Assembly (NCBI GenBank): GCA_021397835.1
Contig: JAJFZO010000094.1
Location: forward strand, 10,206,001-10,270,000
Length of the DNA: 64,000 nt
Reading direction: 5' to 3'
From: Moringa oleifera
Lineage: Eukaryota; Streptophyta; Magnoliopsida; Brassicales; Moringaceae
Shown: positions 11,701 to 24,400 of the stretch, piece after piece
Numbering within the stretch: position 1 is the first letter of the stretch
Layout of the letters: each line of letters begins with the position of its first letter
Position numbers and translations under genes: made by a program
The notes under the pieces: generated by a model
The model's database searches: none
The model's input: only the letters and a program-made list of their open reading frames with translations
Told to the model about the DNA's origin: nothing

Positions 11701-13800
11701 ATCACCGACTTTCTTACTCGAGAGTTGACATTCTAGACTTATCGTTTGATTAGGAGAAAAATAAAAGAGTGTGACATTGAATAATGTAACATGAGCACAT
11801 GACAAATTTGTAATTTTTTTTTTTAATTTTGATCCAAGTTGACTAATGTGAGGCTATGCTTTCAGAAGATCTTATTCATGCCGTCTCACAAAGGAAAGTA
11901 TGGCAACATCATTTGGAAAAAAATGTGTGGTTACGGAGATTTTTGACCGATTAAATACGCAAATTAAGGACATAAGTCAAATGGAATATGCTCAGTAGCG
12001 TACGAATATGCTTCATTACCAAAATAAAATTTTAAAAATAAAAATTAAATGGTAACAATTTATTATAAAAATAATATCAGATAATGTGCTCAAATATAAA
12101 CACATGCAGATCACATAAAAAATAATTAAACTAAAGTTTTTAAAGACGAAGACACAATATTATTATTTTTGAAAACATTATCAAACAAATAATATTGTTA
12201 TTATTTTTAATGCATAAAATGTAATAATTAAGAAAAAAGTTAATAGGGAGAGATTATGAAGTAATAGTAGGTGTAATTATTTAATGAATTGAAATAATGT
12301 TGTGCCTACCCACTATTCATATTGTTGTGGGTGTCCATTATGATCAGTTTATTTTTACTTTTTTTTATGCTTTTTATGTTAATATAATTATAATTATGGT
12401 TTTATATTATTATTACTATTATTATTGGAATAAAAAATAGTAAAAATTAAAAACAAGTGGTGTGAGAAAGGGTGTCCACTTCCTTTGAATAACTGACTAT
12501 TATAAGGCGTGGAATGCAGCTTTTCAGAACTGACCCGCCCACCTCTTGCCTAACTGATAAGTTATCTGTCATAAATTAACAATAAGCTAATCTTCCTATT
12601 TTTTCCAATCCACTTATCAATAATATCTTCTCATTAGTCAAGTGATTAGAAAAAAAAGAGCCAACAAATTCAATTAATTTGGACCTACACAATCAAAAAC
12701 AGTTGAAAACTACCTTACTTTATATAATAATAATAATGACAATAAATTTTTAAATTATTTATATTTTTATTAAATTAATTGTATACTGGGTATTTTAATT
12801 TGGTTTAATTTTAAGTTATGTTACAAAATTAGATATTAAAATATTATGCAAAATTTTTTCATAAATGTAAAGAAATATTCAAATAATCATTATATAAAAG
12901 TTTTAAAAATTTTTTAGTATTCAAATTTTATATTTTTAGTTTTAAAATATAAAAAATTATAAAAAATAATTAATAAATTAAAAAATATTTTTACTTTGAG
13001 AAATAAATTCAAAATAAAATATAAAATTTATTTAAATTATTTTAAAAATATTTTAGTGACTAAAAATATTTTATTTTTATCACCATTTCAACCAAAACTA
13101 ATATACACCACGAAAATGATTTTGTTTTTAATATTTATCCTAATTATTACCATTTTTTATTTAAAAAATAATAAAAATATCTTTAATCATCCTTATATGT
13201 AACATGGGCAATCCTTACAACCTACTTATTAATTCTCAAAACTTGTTTATCAAATTAATTGAGATTGATTCAAACATGCTTTTTAAGAAATTGTATATTC
13301 TTTTTTTTTACTTTAAGAAAATAAATGAAAAAGACAACCACAATAAAAGTAGACCGGACATTAATTTCCAATTTGCAGGTTACTTAAAGCTGCCCACTTT
13401 CTCACCTCACCAAAAGTCTTACTTTTTTTTTTCTCCATTTAGGACAAAAACAGATAACGGAGCCATTCAAATGCCACAATTTCTCGGATGGGAAGATGAA
13501 AAGAAATTATGGGAAGTTTCTAAGAATATTCCTTTTCTCTGGTTAATACGGAAACAAAATTCAAAGCCGTACATTTTTTTAGAGTAAACATTAAGGTAAT
13601 GGCTTTTCATACTGAGAGACAAAGGTGAGTGTGTGCCTTGACCTTCACAGTTCACACTATCTGTTTACCCATTTGTTTCGCCTTACCACTCGCCAAGAAC
13701 AAACAAAAAGAAAAGGAAGGAGGCAGAATCTGATAGGTAGAGTAAGTGTAAAATAAACGAAGGAAAGACGAACTTGTTTTGTTGTTAACTCTCTCTCCCT
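8776..13800. other. Long AT-rich gene-free stretch
   Basis: The first 120 bases are the 3' untranslated region of EP1-like copy 2. The rest is AT-rich with many short A/T runs. A GC-richer patch at about 9990-10200 has a short open frame of 64 codons with no family resemblance. Near 12840-12950 there is sequence resembling the foldback family described at 20335-20890. I see no credible gene. Confidence 0.5.
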
Positions 13801-13806
13801 TTTGTC

Positions 13807-13814
13807 TATATATA
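13807..13814 (+). promoter_or_regulatory. Probable TATA box of the PEPC gene
   Basis: TATATATA follows a pyrimidine-rich stretch (ctctctccc) and lies about 115 bases before the putative 5' untranslated intron. Placement is plausible but not proven. Confidence 0.4.
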
Positions 13815-13922
13815 CTACTACCATAGCTTCTCTGGCTACATGCTCTGCTTCTCTCATCCTTCCCTGTTCTGATCCCAATTTTTGGTTGTTAGTTCTCATC
13901 AATCTCAGTTGCTCAGATTCAG

Positions 13923-14188
13923 GTATCTCATTGCCCATGGCTCTGCTAAGTTATCCACATCTGGGTATCTCTCAAAAAAAATCTAACAATTTTTTTTTAA
14001 CTTAAACACAGTCTATACACGTGTATCTTTCTTTATCAAATCCTCCATCTGATAGACAACTTTTGTGGGTCGTGATGAGATTTTGTGGTTCTTGTGATAT
14101 GGGCAATCCGTGATTCCTGCTCTCGTTGTTTGTGATTGGACATTGTTCTTTGATTTTGAATTCTTTTTCTTTGATTTAATGATCTCAG
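13923..14188 (+). other. Putative intron in the 5' untranslated region of PEPC
   Basis: A donor (cag/gtatct at 13922/13923) and an acceptor (gatctcag ending at 14188) bracket T-rich sequence between the likely transcription start and the ATG at 14228. Plant PEPC genes often have a leader intron here. Inference only. Confidence 0.4.
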
Positions 14189-14227
14189 AGAGGAAAGAAC
14201 AAGGAAGCAGTTAGAGAGTAAAAGACG

Positions 14228-17200
14228 ATGGCTACTAGGAATCTAGAGAAGCTGGCATCGATAGATGCGCAACTAAGGCTTCTGGTTCCTTCCAAAGTCA
14301 GTGAAGATGACAAATTGGTGGAGTATGACGCTTTGCTTCTGGACCGATTTCTTGATATTCTTCAGGATTTGCATGGAGAGGATCTCAAGGAAACGGTATG
14401 TGGCTATTTCCCATTTCAAATCCTATTTTGTTCAGATATTGCTCAAAGTATGAGCTCGAGAGTTATTTTTGGATGATACCCATATTGCCAATCACGTTAC
14501 TCTTAGATAAGAAAATTTATTTGGATTCACAGTTGACTCTAAAAGTGAGAACCTGATTAATTATGACATGAACATATTTCTTTTTCTTTTTGGATGGGTG
14601 GGAGGCAGACTCTGATTAGTGTTTTTAGTTGGTTTGATGCATTCCCAAATCACAATTTGTTGGGAGAGAAAGGGATCCTGAGATCTAATGCAGTTTATAA
14701 TGTATGATGCAATATCTAATTAAGTATCAATTGAGCTACAATTTCATAGGTAGTGTACAGTGATATTTGAGATCTTTTTGCATGCGATTCAGTTGCTATT
14801 GAATAACTGTTATATGCACTGGTAGTGCTTGTTTAATTGACTGTATCATGTATGTTATGATCAGAAGGTCCCTGCTTTTTTCTCTTTTGACACTTGAAAG
14901 ATGTACTGTGGTGCATTAGAATCTCTTCCCATTTTTCTATTTCCAGTTCTTATTAATTGTGCTATGAGTTCAGTGTGGATAATGAAGTTGTTAGACTGGA
15001 CATGCTAGAAGAGAAAGCTTGTTCCAGTACTTATCAACTGTGCTGTGAGTTCACTGTGGATAATGAAGTTGTTTCATTTGGTCTGCTCAGGTTCAAGAGT
15101 GTTATGAGCTTTCTGCTGAGTATGAAGGAAAGCATGACCCCCGGAAACTTGAGGAGCTTGGCAGTGTGTTGACAAGTTTGGATCCTGGGGACTCCATTGT
15201 TCTTGCTAAAGCATTCTCTCACATGCTTAACTTGGCCAACTTGGCTGAGGAAGTCCAGATTGCTTACCGGAGAAGGATCAAAAAGTTGAAAAAAGGTGAT
15301 TTTGTTGATGAGAACTCTGCAACAACTGAATCGGACATCGAAGAAACTCTCAAGAGACTTGTCGTGGATCTGAAGAAGTCTCCTGAGGAAGTTTTTGATG
15401 CTCTGAAGAACCAGACTGTAGATCTGGTCTTCACTGCTCATCCTACTCAATCAGTCCGTAGGTCTTTGCTTCAGAAGCATGGAAGGTCTGTTGTCCTATC
15501 CATACATTTCTGTGTATCTTTTTGTTGGAGATTTTACTTAATTTCTCTGTTTGAATCTTCTATTCTTTATCATGTTCCATAACGCGTGTGATTTTCAGTG
15601 CCATTGGTTTCTATTGACCTTATCCTTCTTTTTCTCCCTTCCTTTCTCATCTATCAGGATAAGGGATTGTTTAGCCCAGTTGTATGCGAAAGACATTACA
15701 CCTGATGACAAGCAGGAACTTGATGAAGCTCTCCAGCGAGAGGTAAACACAGTCCCCTCGTTTCTTGATTATTCCACGTTTTCACTTCGAACTTTCTACT
15801 TAAAGACATCAGTGATTTATACACGATGTTAAATTCTGCTTCAATATGCACTTAAGAGATGATATATACATGTTCATTGAGTTCATGTCTGCCAAGTGTC
15901 TGTCCTCAGGCCACTTCCTTACCAGGCAGCTCTTACCATCCAGATCTTTTTTGACGATTTTATTTCAACATATCTATCTGCCCATCTAGCTTCCTCAAAC
16001 TTCCTGTGGGTGTGAGACTATAATTTTGCTGGAGAAAAAGAGAAAGAAGTTTCAATTGCTTTTGTTCATCTCATGTTAAAAGTGTAAAAAGTAATGATTT
16101 TGGTAATCATTTTGCTGTAGATTCAAGCTGCATTTCGTACAGATGAGATCCGAAGGACCCCTCCAACTCCTCAAGATGAGATGAGGGCAGGAATGAGCTA
16201 CTTCCATGAAACAATCTGGAAGGGTGTCCCCAAATTCTTGCGCCGCATCGACACAGCTCTAAAGAACATGGGGATTAATGAACGTGTCCCTTACAATGCA
16301 CCACTTATCCAGTTTTCTTCTTGGATGGGTGGTGATCGTGATGGTATGATCTTTCTATTCCTCCCCTCTCCCGATCTCTCTCTGTGTGAACGTGTTTGCG
16401 CCTCCACGAGCTTACCTTATGCTTGATAATGGCATGCAGGCAATCCAAGGGTAACTCCTGAGGTCACAAGGGATGTTTGCCTGTTGGCTAGGATGATGGC
16501 TGCTAACCTATACTATTCTCAAATTGAGGATCTGATGTTCGAGGTATTTCCCATGGAACATTGCTTTATTCATGGCTATTTCTTTTTTCTTTTTCTTTTC
16601 CTTTCCTTCATATATGTGTTAATTTCCTTTTATATTTCTCGTTGCAGTTGTCTATGTGGCGATGCAGCGATGAACTCCGAGTTTGTGCAGATGAACTCCA
16701 CCGATCTTCAAAAAAAGATGCGAAGCACTACATAGGTAAGATCCTACATTATCTCAGAGCTTTTTTCCTTACCAATTACTATGATTCTAAATTTATGCAA
16801 CCATTCGTGATATATCTTCTTTTTGATTCTCGATCTATCCTTGTGTTAGAGTTCTGGAAACAAATCCCTCCAAGCGAACCCTACCGTGTAATTCTCGGTG
16901 ATGTAAGGGATAAATTATATCAGACCCGTGAACGCTCACGGCAGATGTTGGCCCATGGAATCTCCGATATTCCGGAGGAAGCAATTTTCACGAATGTTGA
17001 GCAGGTATTGCTCAAAAGAAACTGTTGAATTTGGAATTGCCTTTTCTTGTGCTTTTTCTGGCATAATCTGATTGGATTGTAAATTTTATGTAGTTCTTAG
17101 AACCTCTTGAACTCTGCTATCGATCACTTTGCTCTTGTGGTGACCGAACAATTGCTGATGGAAGCCTTCTGGATTTCTTGAGGCAAGTCTCCACCTTTGG

Positions 17201-18969
17201 TCTCTCTCTTGTGAGACTTGATATCAGGCAGGAGTCGGATCGTCACACTGATGTCATAGATGCGATTACCAAGCACTTGGAGATTGGTTCCTACCGTGAG
17301 TGGCCCGAAGAACGGAAGCAGGAATGGCTTTTGTCTGAACTCAGTGGCAAGCGTCCTCTGTTCGGTCCTGATCTTCCCAAAACTGAAGAAATCGCTGATG
17401 TTTTAGACACATTTCATGTCTTGGCAGAGCTCCCCTCAGACAGCTTTGGAGCGTACATCATCTCGATGGCAACTGCACCATCTGATGTGCTGGCTGTTGA
17501 GCTTCTGCAACGCGAATGCCATGTGAAGCAACCGTTAAGAGTTGTTCCACTGTTTGAGAAGCTTGCGGATTTGGAAGCTGCTCCTGCTGCTGTGGCGAGG
17601 CTCTTCTCGATAGATTGGTACAGAAATCGGATCAATGGAAAGCAAGAAGTTATGATTGGATACTCGGATTCTGGTAAAGATGCAGGACGTCTTTCTGCTG
17701 CTTGGCAATTATACAAAGCTCAGGAGGAGCTCATAAAGGTCGCGAAGCAATATGGTGTAAAGCTAACCATGTTCCATGGTCGTGGTGGGACAGTTGGAAG
17801 AGGAGGTGGCCCAACCCATCTTGCCATATTGTCTCAACCACCAGACACAATTCATGGGTCTCTTCGTGTCACTGTTCAAGGTGAAGTTATCGAGCAATCA
17901 TTTGGGGAGGAGCACTTGTGCTTCAGAACCCTTCAGCGTTTCACAGCTGCCACTCTCGAGCATGGTATGCACTCACTTGTTTCGCCAAAACCAGAATGGC
18001 GAGCATTGATGGATGAAATGGCTGTGGTTGCAACAGAGGAATATCGGTCCATTGTCTTCAAAGAACCTCGATTTGTTGAATATTTCCGCTGTGTAAGTAA
18101 AAAAAACCAATAATCTTTCTCTTTCTTATATCTCTTAAATGAAAAAGGAATTGCTGTTTTCATTTGAACAATCATGTTTGCTACTCACTGCAGGCTACCC
18201 CAGAGTTGGAGTATGGTCGGATGAACATTGGAAGTAGGCCATCGAAGCGAAAGCCAAGTGGTGGTATTGAATCTCTTCGTGCAATCCCATGGATCTTCGC
18301 ATGGACACAGACAAGATTCCATCTTCCAGTCTGGCTGGGCTTTGGCGCTGCATTCAGGCATGCCATTCGGAAGGATGTGAGGAATCTCCACATGTTGCAG
18401 GAGATGTACAACGAATGGCCTTTCTTCAGGGTAACCATTGATTTGGTAGAAATGGTGTTCGCCAAGGGAGACCCTGGTATTGCTGCCTTGTACGATAAGC
18501 TTCTTGTTTCTGAAGATCTCTGGTCATTTGGAGAAAAGCTGAGGGCTAACTATGAAGAAACCAAGAGCCTTCTTCTCCAGGTAAACACAGTGGCACAGAA
18601 AAAATGCTTTCCTTCCCATTAATTTTCCCAGAAACCAGAAACAATTCTTTTTTTTTTTGTTCGTTCATTCAGATTGCTGGACACAGGGATCTTCTGGAAG
18701 GAGATCCCTACTTAAAGCAAAGACTCAGACTGCGTGATTCTTACATCACAACCCTCAATGTCTGCCAAGCTTACACATTGAAGCGCATTCGTGATCCAAA
18801 CTACAACGTGAAGGTGCGGCCACACATCTCCAAGGAGATCGTGGAATCCAGCAAACCAGCTGATGAACTCGTGAAGTTGAACCCAACGAGTGAATATGCT
18901 CCAGGTCTGGAGGACACCCTCATCTTGACCATGAAGGGTATTGCTGCTGGCATGCAAAACACTGGCTAG
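14228..18969 (+). CDS. PPC: Phosphoenolpyruvate carboxylase, plant C3 type
   Basis: Catalyses PEP + bicarbonate to oxaloacetate + phosphate in the cytosol as a tetramer; here the anaplerotic, non-C4 form. Ten exons join in phase to 2901 bases (966 aa, the family size): 14228-14395, 15091-15485, 15658-15742, 16121-16343, 16440-16543, 16648-16735, 16850-17004, 17094-18092, 18194-18580, 18673-18969. Visible motifs: N-terminal phosphorylation site [11 protein letters not shown] with Ser11; catalytic His173 in [19 protein letters not shown] at 595-605; [14 protein letters not shown] from 633; C-terminal QNTG. Ala775 (in [10 protein letters not shown]), where C4 enzymes have Ser, and Arg885 (in KQRLRLRD), where C4 forms have Gly, mark a C3 enzyme. 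All introns are GT-AG. Intron 1 has an internal tandem duplication just before its acceptor. No break seen. Confidence 0.96.
14941..15080 (+). repeat. Two-copy tandem repeat at the end of PEPC intron 1
   Basis: Units starting with ttccagt at 14941 and 15022 (period 81) share the core tgtggataatgaagttgtt and most flanking bases. The second unit runs to about 10 bases before the exon 2 start at 15091. Each unit opens with a ttccag that could act as a weak acceptor. Confidence 0.75.
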
Positions 18970-19530
18970 AACCAGAGTTGGTCTGTGCCTTTTGTTCTTT
19001 CTTTCTGTGTCTTTTCACTGCTTTTCTGCAGATAGATTCTGCCATGAAAATGGTATCAGTAGATGTTCAAAATTACCGGCCTGTAAGATCCTAAACTTGG
19101 GCGATTTGGGCTGTATGAGCTTTTTGTTACGCTTCACTACCATGGAGGCCAGCAATAATGTCACTCTCAATACCCAGACTGGAACCCATTATTGTGCTTT
19201 TAATACAAACTCTGCTTCTCATTTCCTGATATTTGTTTGCATGGTTCAATTTCCACTTTTTATGTTATTTAAGTTACAAAATATTATGTATTTTAGTTGT
19301 AATTGTGTTATTTTTTTTAAATATATTACAATTATAGTTATTATTATTATTATTATTATTATTAACCCATTAGTGGGATTATGTATCACAGCGTCAGGTA
19401 TTAGGGTCACAAAGCCTGTTTGATCAGGGGCGTGACTTGTGCTGTTTGTTCCCACATGAGGACCAGCTGACCAAGGGTGGTGGCAAAGCCTTTTCCAATA
19501 GATTGACACTAAGCTCAATCCTCCTCAAGC
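18970..19530 (+). other. PEPC 3' untranslated region and flank with a (TTA)n microsatellite
   Basis: Sequence after the PEPC stop stays GC-moderate until about 19230, consistent with a 3' untranslated region. A (TTA)9 run is at 19338-19364. A run of T followed by A (about 19539-19564) marks entry into the AT-rich repeat zone. Confidence 0.45.
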
Positions 19531-19539
19531 TCCACTGTT

Positions 19540-21300
19540 TTTTTTTTTTTTTAAAAAAAAAAAATTTAATTTTAAATTTATGATTTGATATATAAAAATA
19601 ACAAAAAAAATTTAATTTTTTTTATTAATATAAATCTTATAAAATAAATATAAAAATATTCTGAACTTAAGTGTTTTTCATTCAAAAGCTTATAATGTGA
19701 TTGGATTAATTTTATACATGAAATATCAATTTCATCCAAATCCATTATGTCATTTATTTTTTTAAAAAATCATTTAAATTATTTTTTATACAATAAATTT
19801 AAATGTAAATATTTTATAAATATAAACATTATTTAAATTTTTAAATCATACAAAATGAAAAAATAAAAAAGAAATCTCATAAATATTTATTTTTTTATTT
19901 TATAAAAAATTGAACTTAAAATTTAAGATAAATATTATATAAAATCTTAATGTTCATCTTACCAAATTTTTATTTTTAAAAAATAACAAATCAAATTTTA
20001 ATTTATTAGTTTAATATAAATTAAAATTTTAACTCAAATAGTTAAAAAATTAAAAATATTTTTCTTGTTAACATATATCAAAAATAATTCACATGAATAC
20101 TTTATTTTATTTTAGTTCCATCTCTCAACTTTAAATAATTTTTGATGTAGAAATATATATTTTTTTATGAAAATTTTAAAAATTTGATAGTGTAAATTTT
20201 TTTAAAAAATATATGTTTTTTTAGTACTTAAAAAAAGTAAACATAAATATTTTAGGACTTTTACTCTAAAATTTATTATAGAAAATTTTTGAATAACTTT
20301 TTTGAAAATAAAAATATTAAATTTAAATATTAAAAATTAATATAAAAATCTCATAAAATCTTGATGTTTAATCCATATTACTAATTAAATATTTATACTT
20401 AAAAAGTAACAAATCAAACTTTGATTTATCAATTTTATCTAAATTAAACATTGTCAAAAAATTTAAAAATTTAAGATATTTAAATTGAAGATGTTATACA
20501 ATAATTTTTGGCTTAAAATTTTTCACAAATGTAAAAAAATATTTAAACTAGCTTTACAAAAAGTTACATAATTTTTTGAATAACTATATTATTTTTATTT
20601 TTTTAATATTATAAATTTTAAAAAATATATTTTTAATACTTAAAAAATTATAAAATTTTTTGTGATAGTATCTTGAATATTTTTTTACATTTATGAAAAA
20701 TTTAAGTCAAAATTTATTTTTTAATTTTTTTGATTTAAATATCTTAAATTTTTTAAAATTTTAATAAAATTTAACTTAAATAAAATTAATAAATTAAAAT
20801 TTGATTTGTAAATTTTTAAATGTAAGAGTTTAACTAATAATATGAGGTAAATATCACGATTTCATGAAAATTTTATCTTAAAAATTAAAATTTAAAATTA
20901 ATCTAATTGAAATTACAATGTGTAAAAATTAAAAAAATAAAAAAGTATATTTTTTTATATTTACTTAGTTATATAATTTAAAATAAATATCAAAAAAATT
21001 ATATAATATTTAAAATTTTATATTACTAAAAATTTATGAAAATTTATTTTTAAAATAAAAAATTACAAATTTTTTATAATAATAATTTATATGTGTATTT
21101 ATATTTATAAAAAAATTAAATTAGAATTTATTGTATAAAAATTTTTAATTTTAATTATTTTCTAAAATATTAATTTAAATAAAATTGAAAATGTATATAT
21201 AATATTAATTTAAAATGTTATAAAGACCTGATAAAAAATTATTTTTTATATTTATTTTATAATTTATTTATTTAATGAATTAATAACTTTTATTTTTAAA
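19540..21300. repeat. AT-rich repeat zone with a large inverted repeat
   Basis: Almost pure A/T sequence without genes. Two arms, about 20335-20620 and about 20640-20890, are inverted copies of one another. For example, the left arm contains aatcaaactttgattt near 20410 and the right arm its counterpart near 20800; tttttacattt near 20680 pairs with aaatgtaaaaa near 20530. A related single arm is visible near 19900-20060. This is the structure of a foldback or MITE-like element; coding capacity is nil. Confidence 0.55.
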
Positions 21301-21478
21301 AATTTTACTTTGTGGAGAAGGAAGGAATCCAGCTCCTCCTCTTTCTTTTCTCTTCCTTTTTCTTTTTTGACCATTTTAATTAATCTATTCAGCTTCTACA
21401 TTTTGACAGTCGAGACTTTCCTCTGTGATTTTGTAACACAGTGGGCCAAAACATTTTCAGAGGGAGAAATCAGAGAAA

Positions 21479-24400
21479 ATGGCTCTGTCGACGAGGCAGA
21501 GGCGTGCGCTACCGTCCGATCTTCCGTCATCTTCGTCACTATCACCATCGTCGGCATCGTATACGAAGCTTGATAAGCCCGGGAGATCGGACGGTGAGAA
21601 GGAGGAGCGCGGGTTGGGATGGTTCCTACCGGTGGTGGTCCTAGGGATGCTACGGTACATGAGCGCCACGTCGAATATCATACACGACTGCGATGAGGTC
21701 TTCAACTATTGGGAGCCCCTTCACTTCCTCCTCTATAAATCCGGCTTCCAGACATGGGAGTACAGGTAAACTCCAGGACATATGCATTAAATGTAAACAT
21801 AGTGTAAATATGTTTGCGCGAGTGATTCTATGTGCGTATGTATGTATTAAAGATGTATGCTTGTGATTGATTTATGGAGGAATGTCAAGTGATTTTTGCT
21901 TCTTTTTTTTTTCTGTTAAAGTAATGTTATCTTTCTTTTTTGGGTCTTTGAATTTATGTTTGAAGTTTAATGGGGTGAGGCTGTGTTGATTTTGATGAGC
22001 GAGAGGTTTAGTTCAGCTTAAGTGATACTGGTGGATCAAATTTATATATGCTTGGATGTTTATAGATACTTGTATAATTTTGTGTATATGTTGGTGTTCT
22101 TGGAGAGAGACTTAAATTGGGTTTATCAGAGATAAGTGAAGAAAAGGTAATGGCAGGCATTGTGTGTCTGTTAGTTTTTAGAGATATAAAATATCATCTT
22201 CATTAAGCCAAAAATTTGAATGTGGAACAAATGAATGGAGGCTTTCAAATTTCATGTGCCCCATGTCATGAAGAATTTAATTTTGAATCTTGTTTAAAAA
22301 AAGAAGAATCTAATATTTGAAAAATAAAAAATACACAAATTCTTTTTCTAAGTACTCTACCAAACAAGTGGAGTTCCAAGCTGTGGATGAATCCAATTTT
22401 ATCTTTAGGATTCTAATGTTCCACTTAAATGATTCTGCAATGTGGCTTGATTATGATCAAATGGGTAGTATGAGTTCTTTTGCTGATAATATGAATGGAC
22501 CTATATCTTTGGTCCGCCAAAGAAAAATATCAAGTTGAATCTACTGCATTGCTGGCATTTTGTTTGAAGGTTTAAACTAGAGATTGATCAACATTATTAC
22601 CTCTTGCAGCTCTCAGTTTGCACTTCGGTCATATTTATATCTTATTTTCCATGAATTAGTGGGACGACCAGCTTCCTGGTTGTTTGGTGAGGAAAAGGTA
22701 AGAATTTTCGAGCCTTCTAAAATACTTTTCTTCTAATGGTTTCTTGATTTTGGCACAATTTTCATTTGCACATCCTTATCATACTCGCAGGTTCGAGTTT
22801 TCTATGCTGTGAGACTATTTCTTGGTCTGCTCTCTGTCATTGCAGATGCTGTTCTGGTAGTTGCAGTTTCCAGGAAATATGGAAAACGTCTTGCTTCATA
22901 TGCACTTGCAATGCTCTGCTTAACCAGTGGTTGTTTCTTTGCTAGCACAAGTAAGTGGGTCAGCAGCCATCTTTGTTAATTTAAAAATACCTTCTCAAAT
23001 TTGTTGCTTCACATTCCTGTATGGCATTGTTGCTTATGCATTGTTTAAGTTAATGAAGTTAACATCTGCAATTTCAGCTCTTAAGCTGCATGTGACATTG
23101 TTTTGTTTTGTTTTTTTTTTTCTGTTTTCTATTTGCCTTCTATATTCACCATGCTTCCATCTATTGCCTTTTTTCATGGATATTCCTAATGCCTATTATC
23201 TTGAAATTTTTTTTCAGGTTTTTTGCCTAGCTCATTTTCTATGTATGCAATGAGTCTTTCATCAGGACTATTTCTTCTTGAGAAACATGCCATGGCTATT
23301 GCAGTTGCGGCTGTTGGAGTAATCCTTGGCTGGCCGTTCTCTATCTTGGCCTTTTTGCCAGTCACTTTTTACTCTTTAGCTAGAAGATTCAAACAATCAT
23401 TTCTTTCCGGTGCTGTCACCTCTGTTTTTGTCATTGTGAGTTAATTCAAGCACCAATTGTGATTGTCTTGTATGACCTTTATAGGAATTATGGTTTGCAT
23501 TTTACATTCCTTTCTTTATCAATTCGCTTTAGTAGGTTTTGCAAATTTGCCCCTTTTTTTTTTTGGTTCCAGTCGGGATTCAATCATAAAGAATCTGAGT
23601 TTCTTTTCCAGGTACTCTCAGTACTCGTTGATTACTGCTACTATGGGAAATGGACATCATCTGTGCTGAATCTACTGATATATAATGTCTTAGGAGGTGG
23701 CGAGAGCCATTTATATGGGACTGAAGGGCCATTATATTATCTGAGGAATGCATTTAACAACTTTAACTTCTGTTTTGTTCTTGCTTTGCTTTTCCTGGCA
23801 ATTTTGCCCATTGCAAAGAAGAAGTATGCCCCAGATCTGCTGATCGTGGTCTCCCCTCTCTATATTTGGCTGGCATTTATGTCCTTGCAGCCACACAAAG
23901 AAGAAAGGTTTGTTTCTTTATTTCTCTAAATTTTCCTTTACGTCAATCTTATTTTTTTTTCTTTAATATAATTACTGAACCTGTCATATTATTATTCTTA
24001 AAGAAAATCTTTAATCCTTTTCTTTTGCAAATAAAAATAATTAATCCATTTTCTGGAAACATGTTTTCATAATTCTTTCAGAAGCTTTTTCATCTAATTT
24101 TGTTAAAGAAAAAAAAAATCTATGTGAATTGTTAAAATTCTTGTTTCATGCTTTATACCTTTAAAATTAAGAAGGGGTTTCTGATCAAAGTAATAACAAT
24201 AAGAAGAAGAGGGGTTGAAATTTCATCAGAATACTTTCTGATTGCCATTGAACCATTGCAGGTTCCTTTATCCAATTTACCCACTTATTTGTGTTGCTGC
24301 TTCTGCTGTTATTGAAAGCTTTCCTGATCTATTCCGGGATAAGTATAATCCTCATGACAATTCTCTTCTGGTTAAGGTAAGCTTTTCCATGATTCTCTGA

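Noticed and set aside
13204..13587. 127-codon open frame upstream of PEPC
   Set aside because: Composition is A/T driven (Asn, Lys, Phe, Ile rich), there is no recognisable domain, and it lies in AT-rich spacer.
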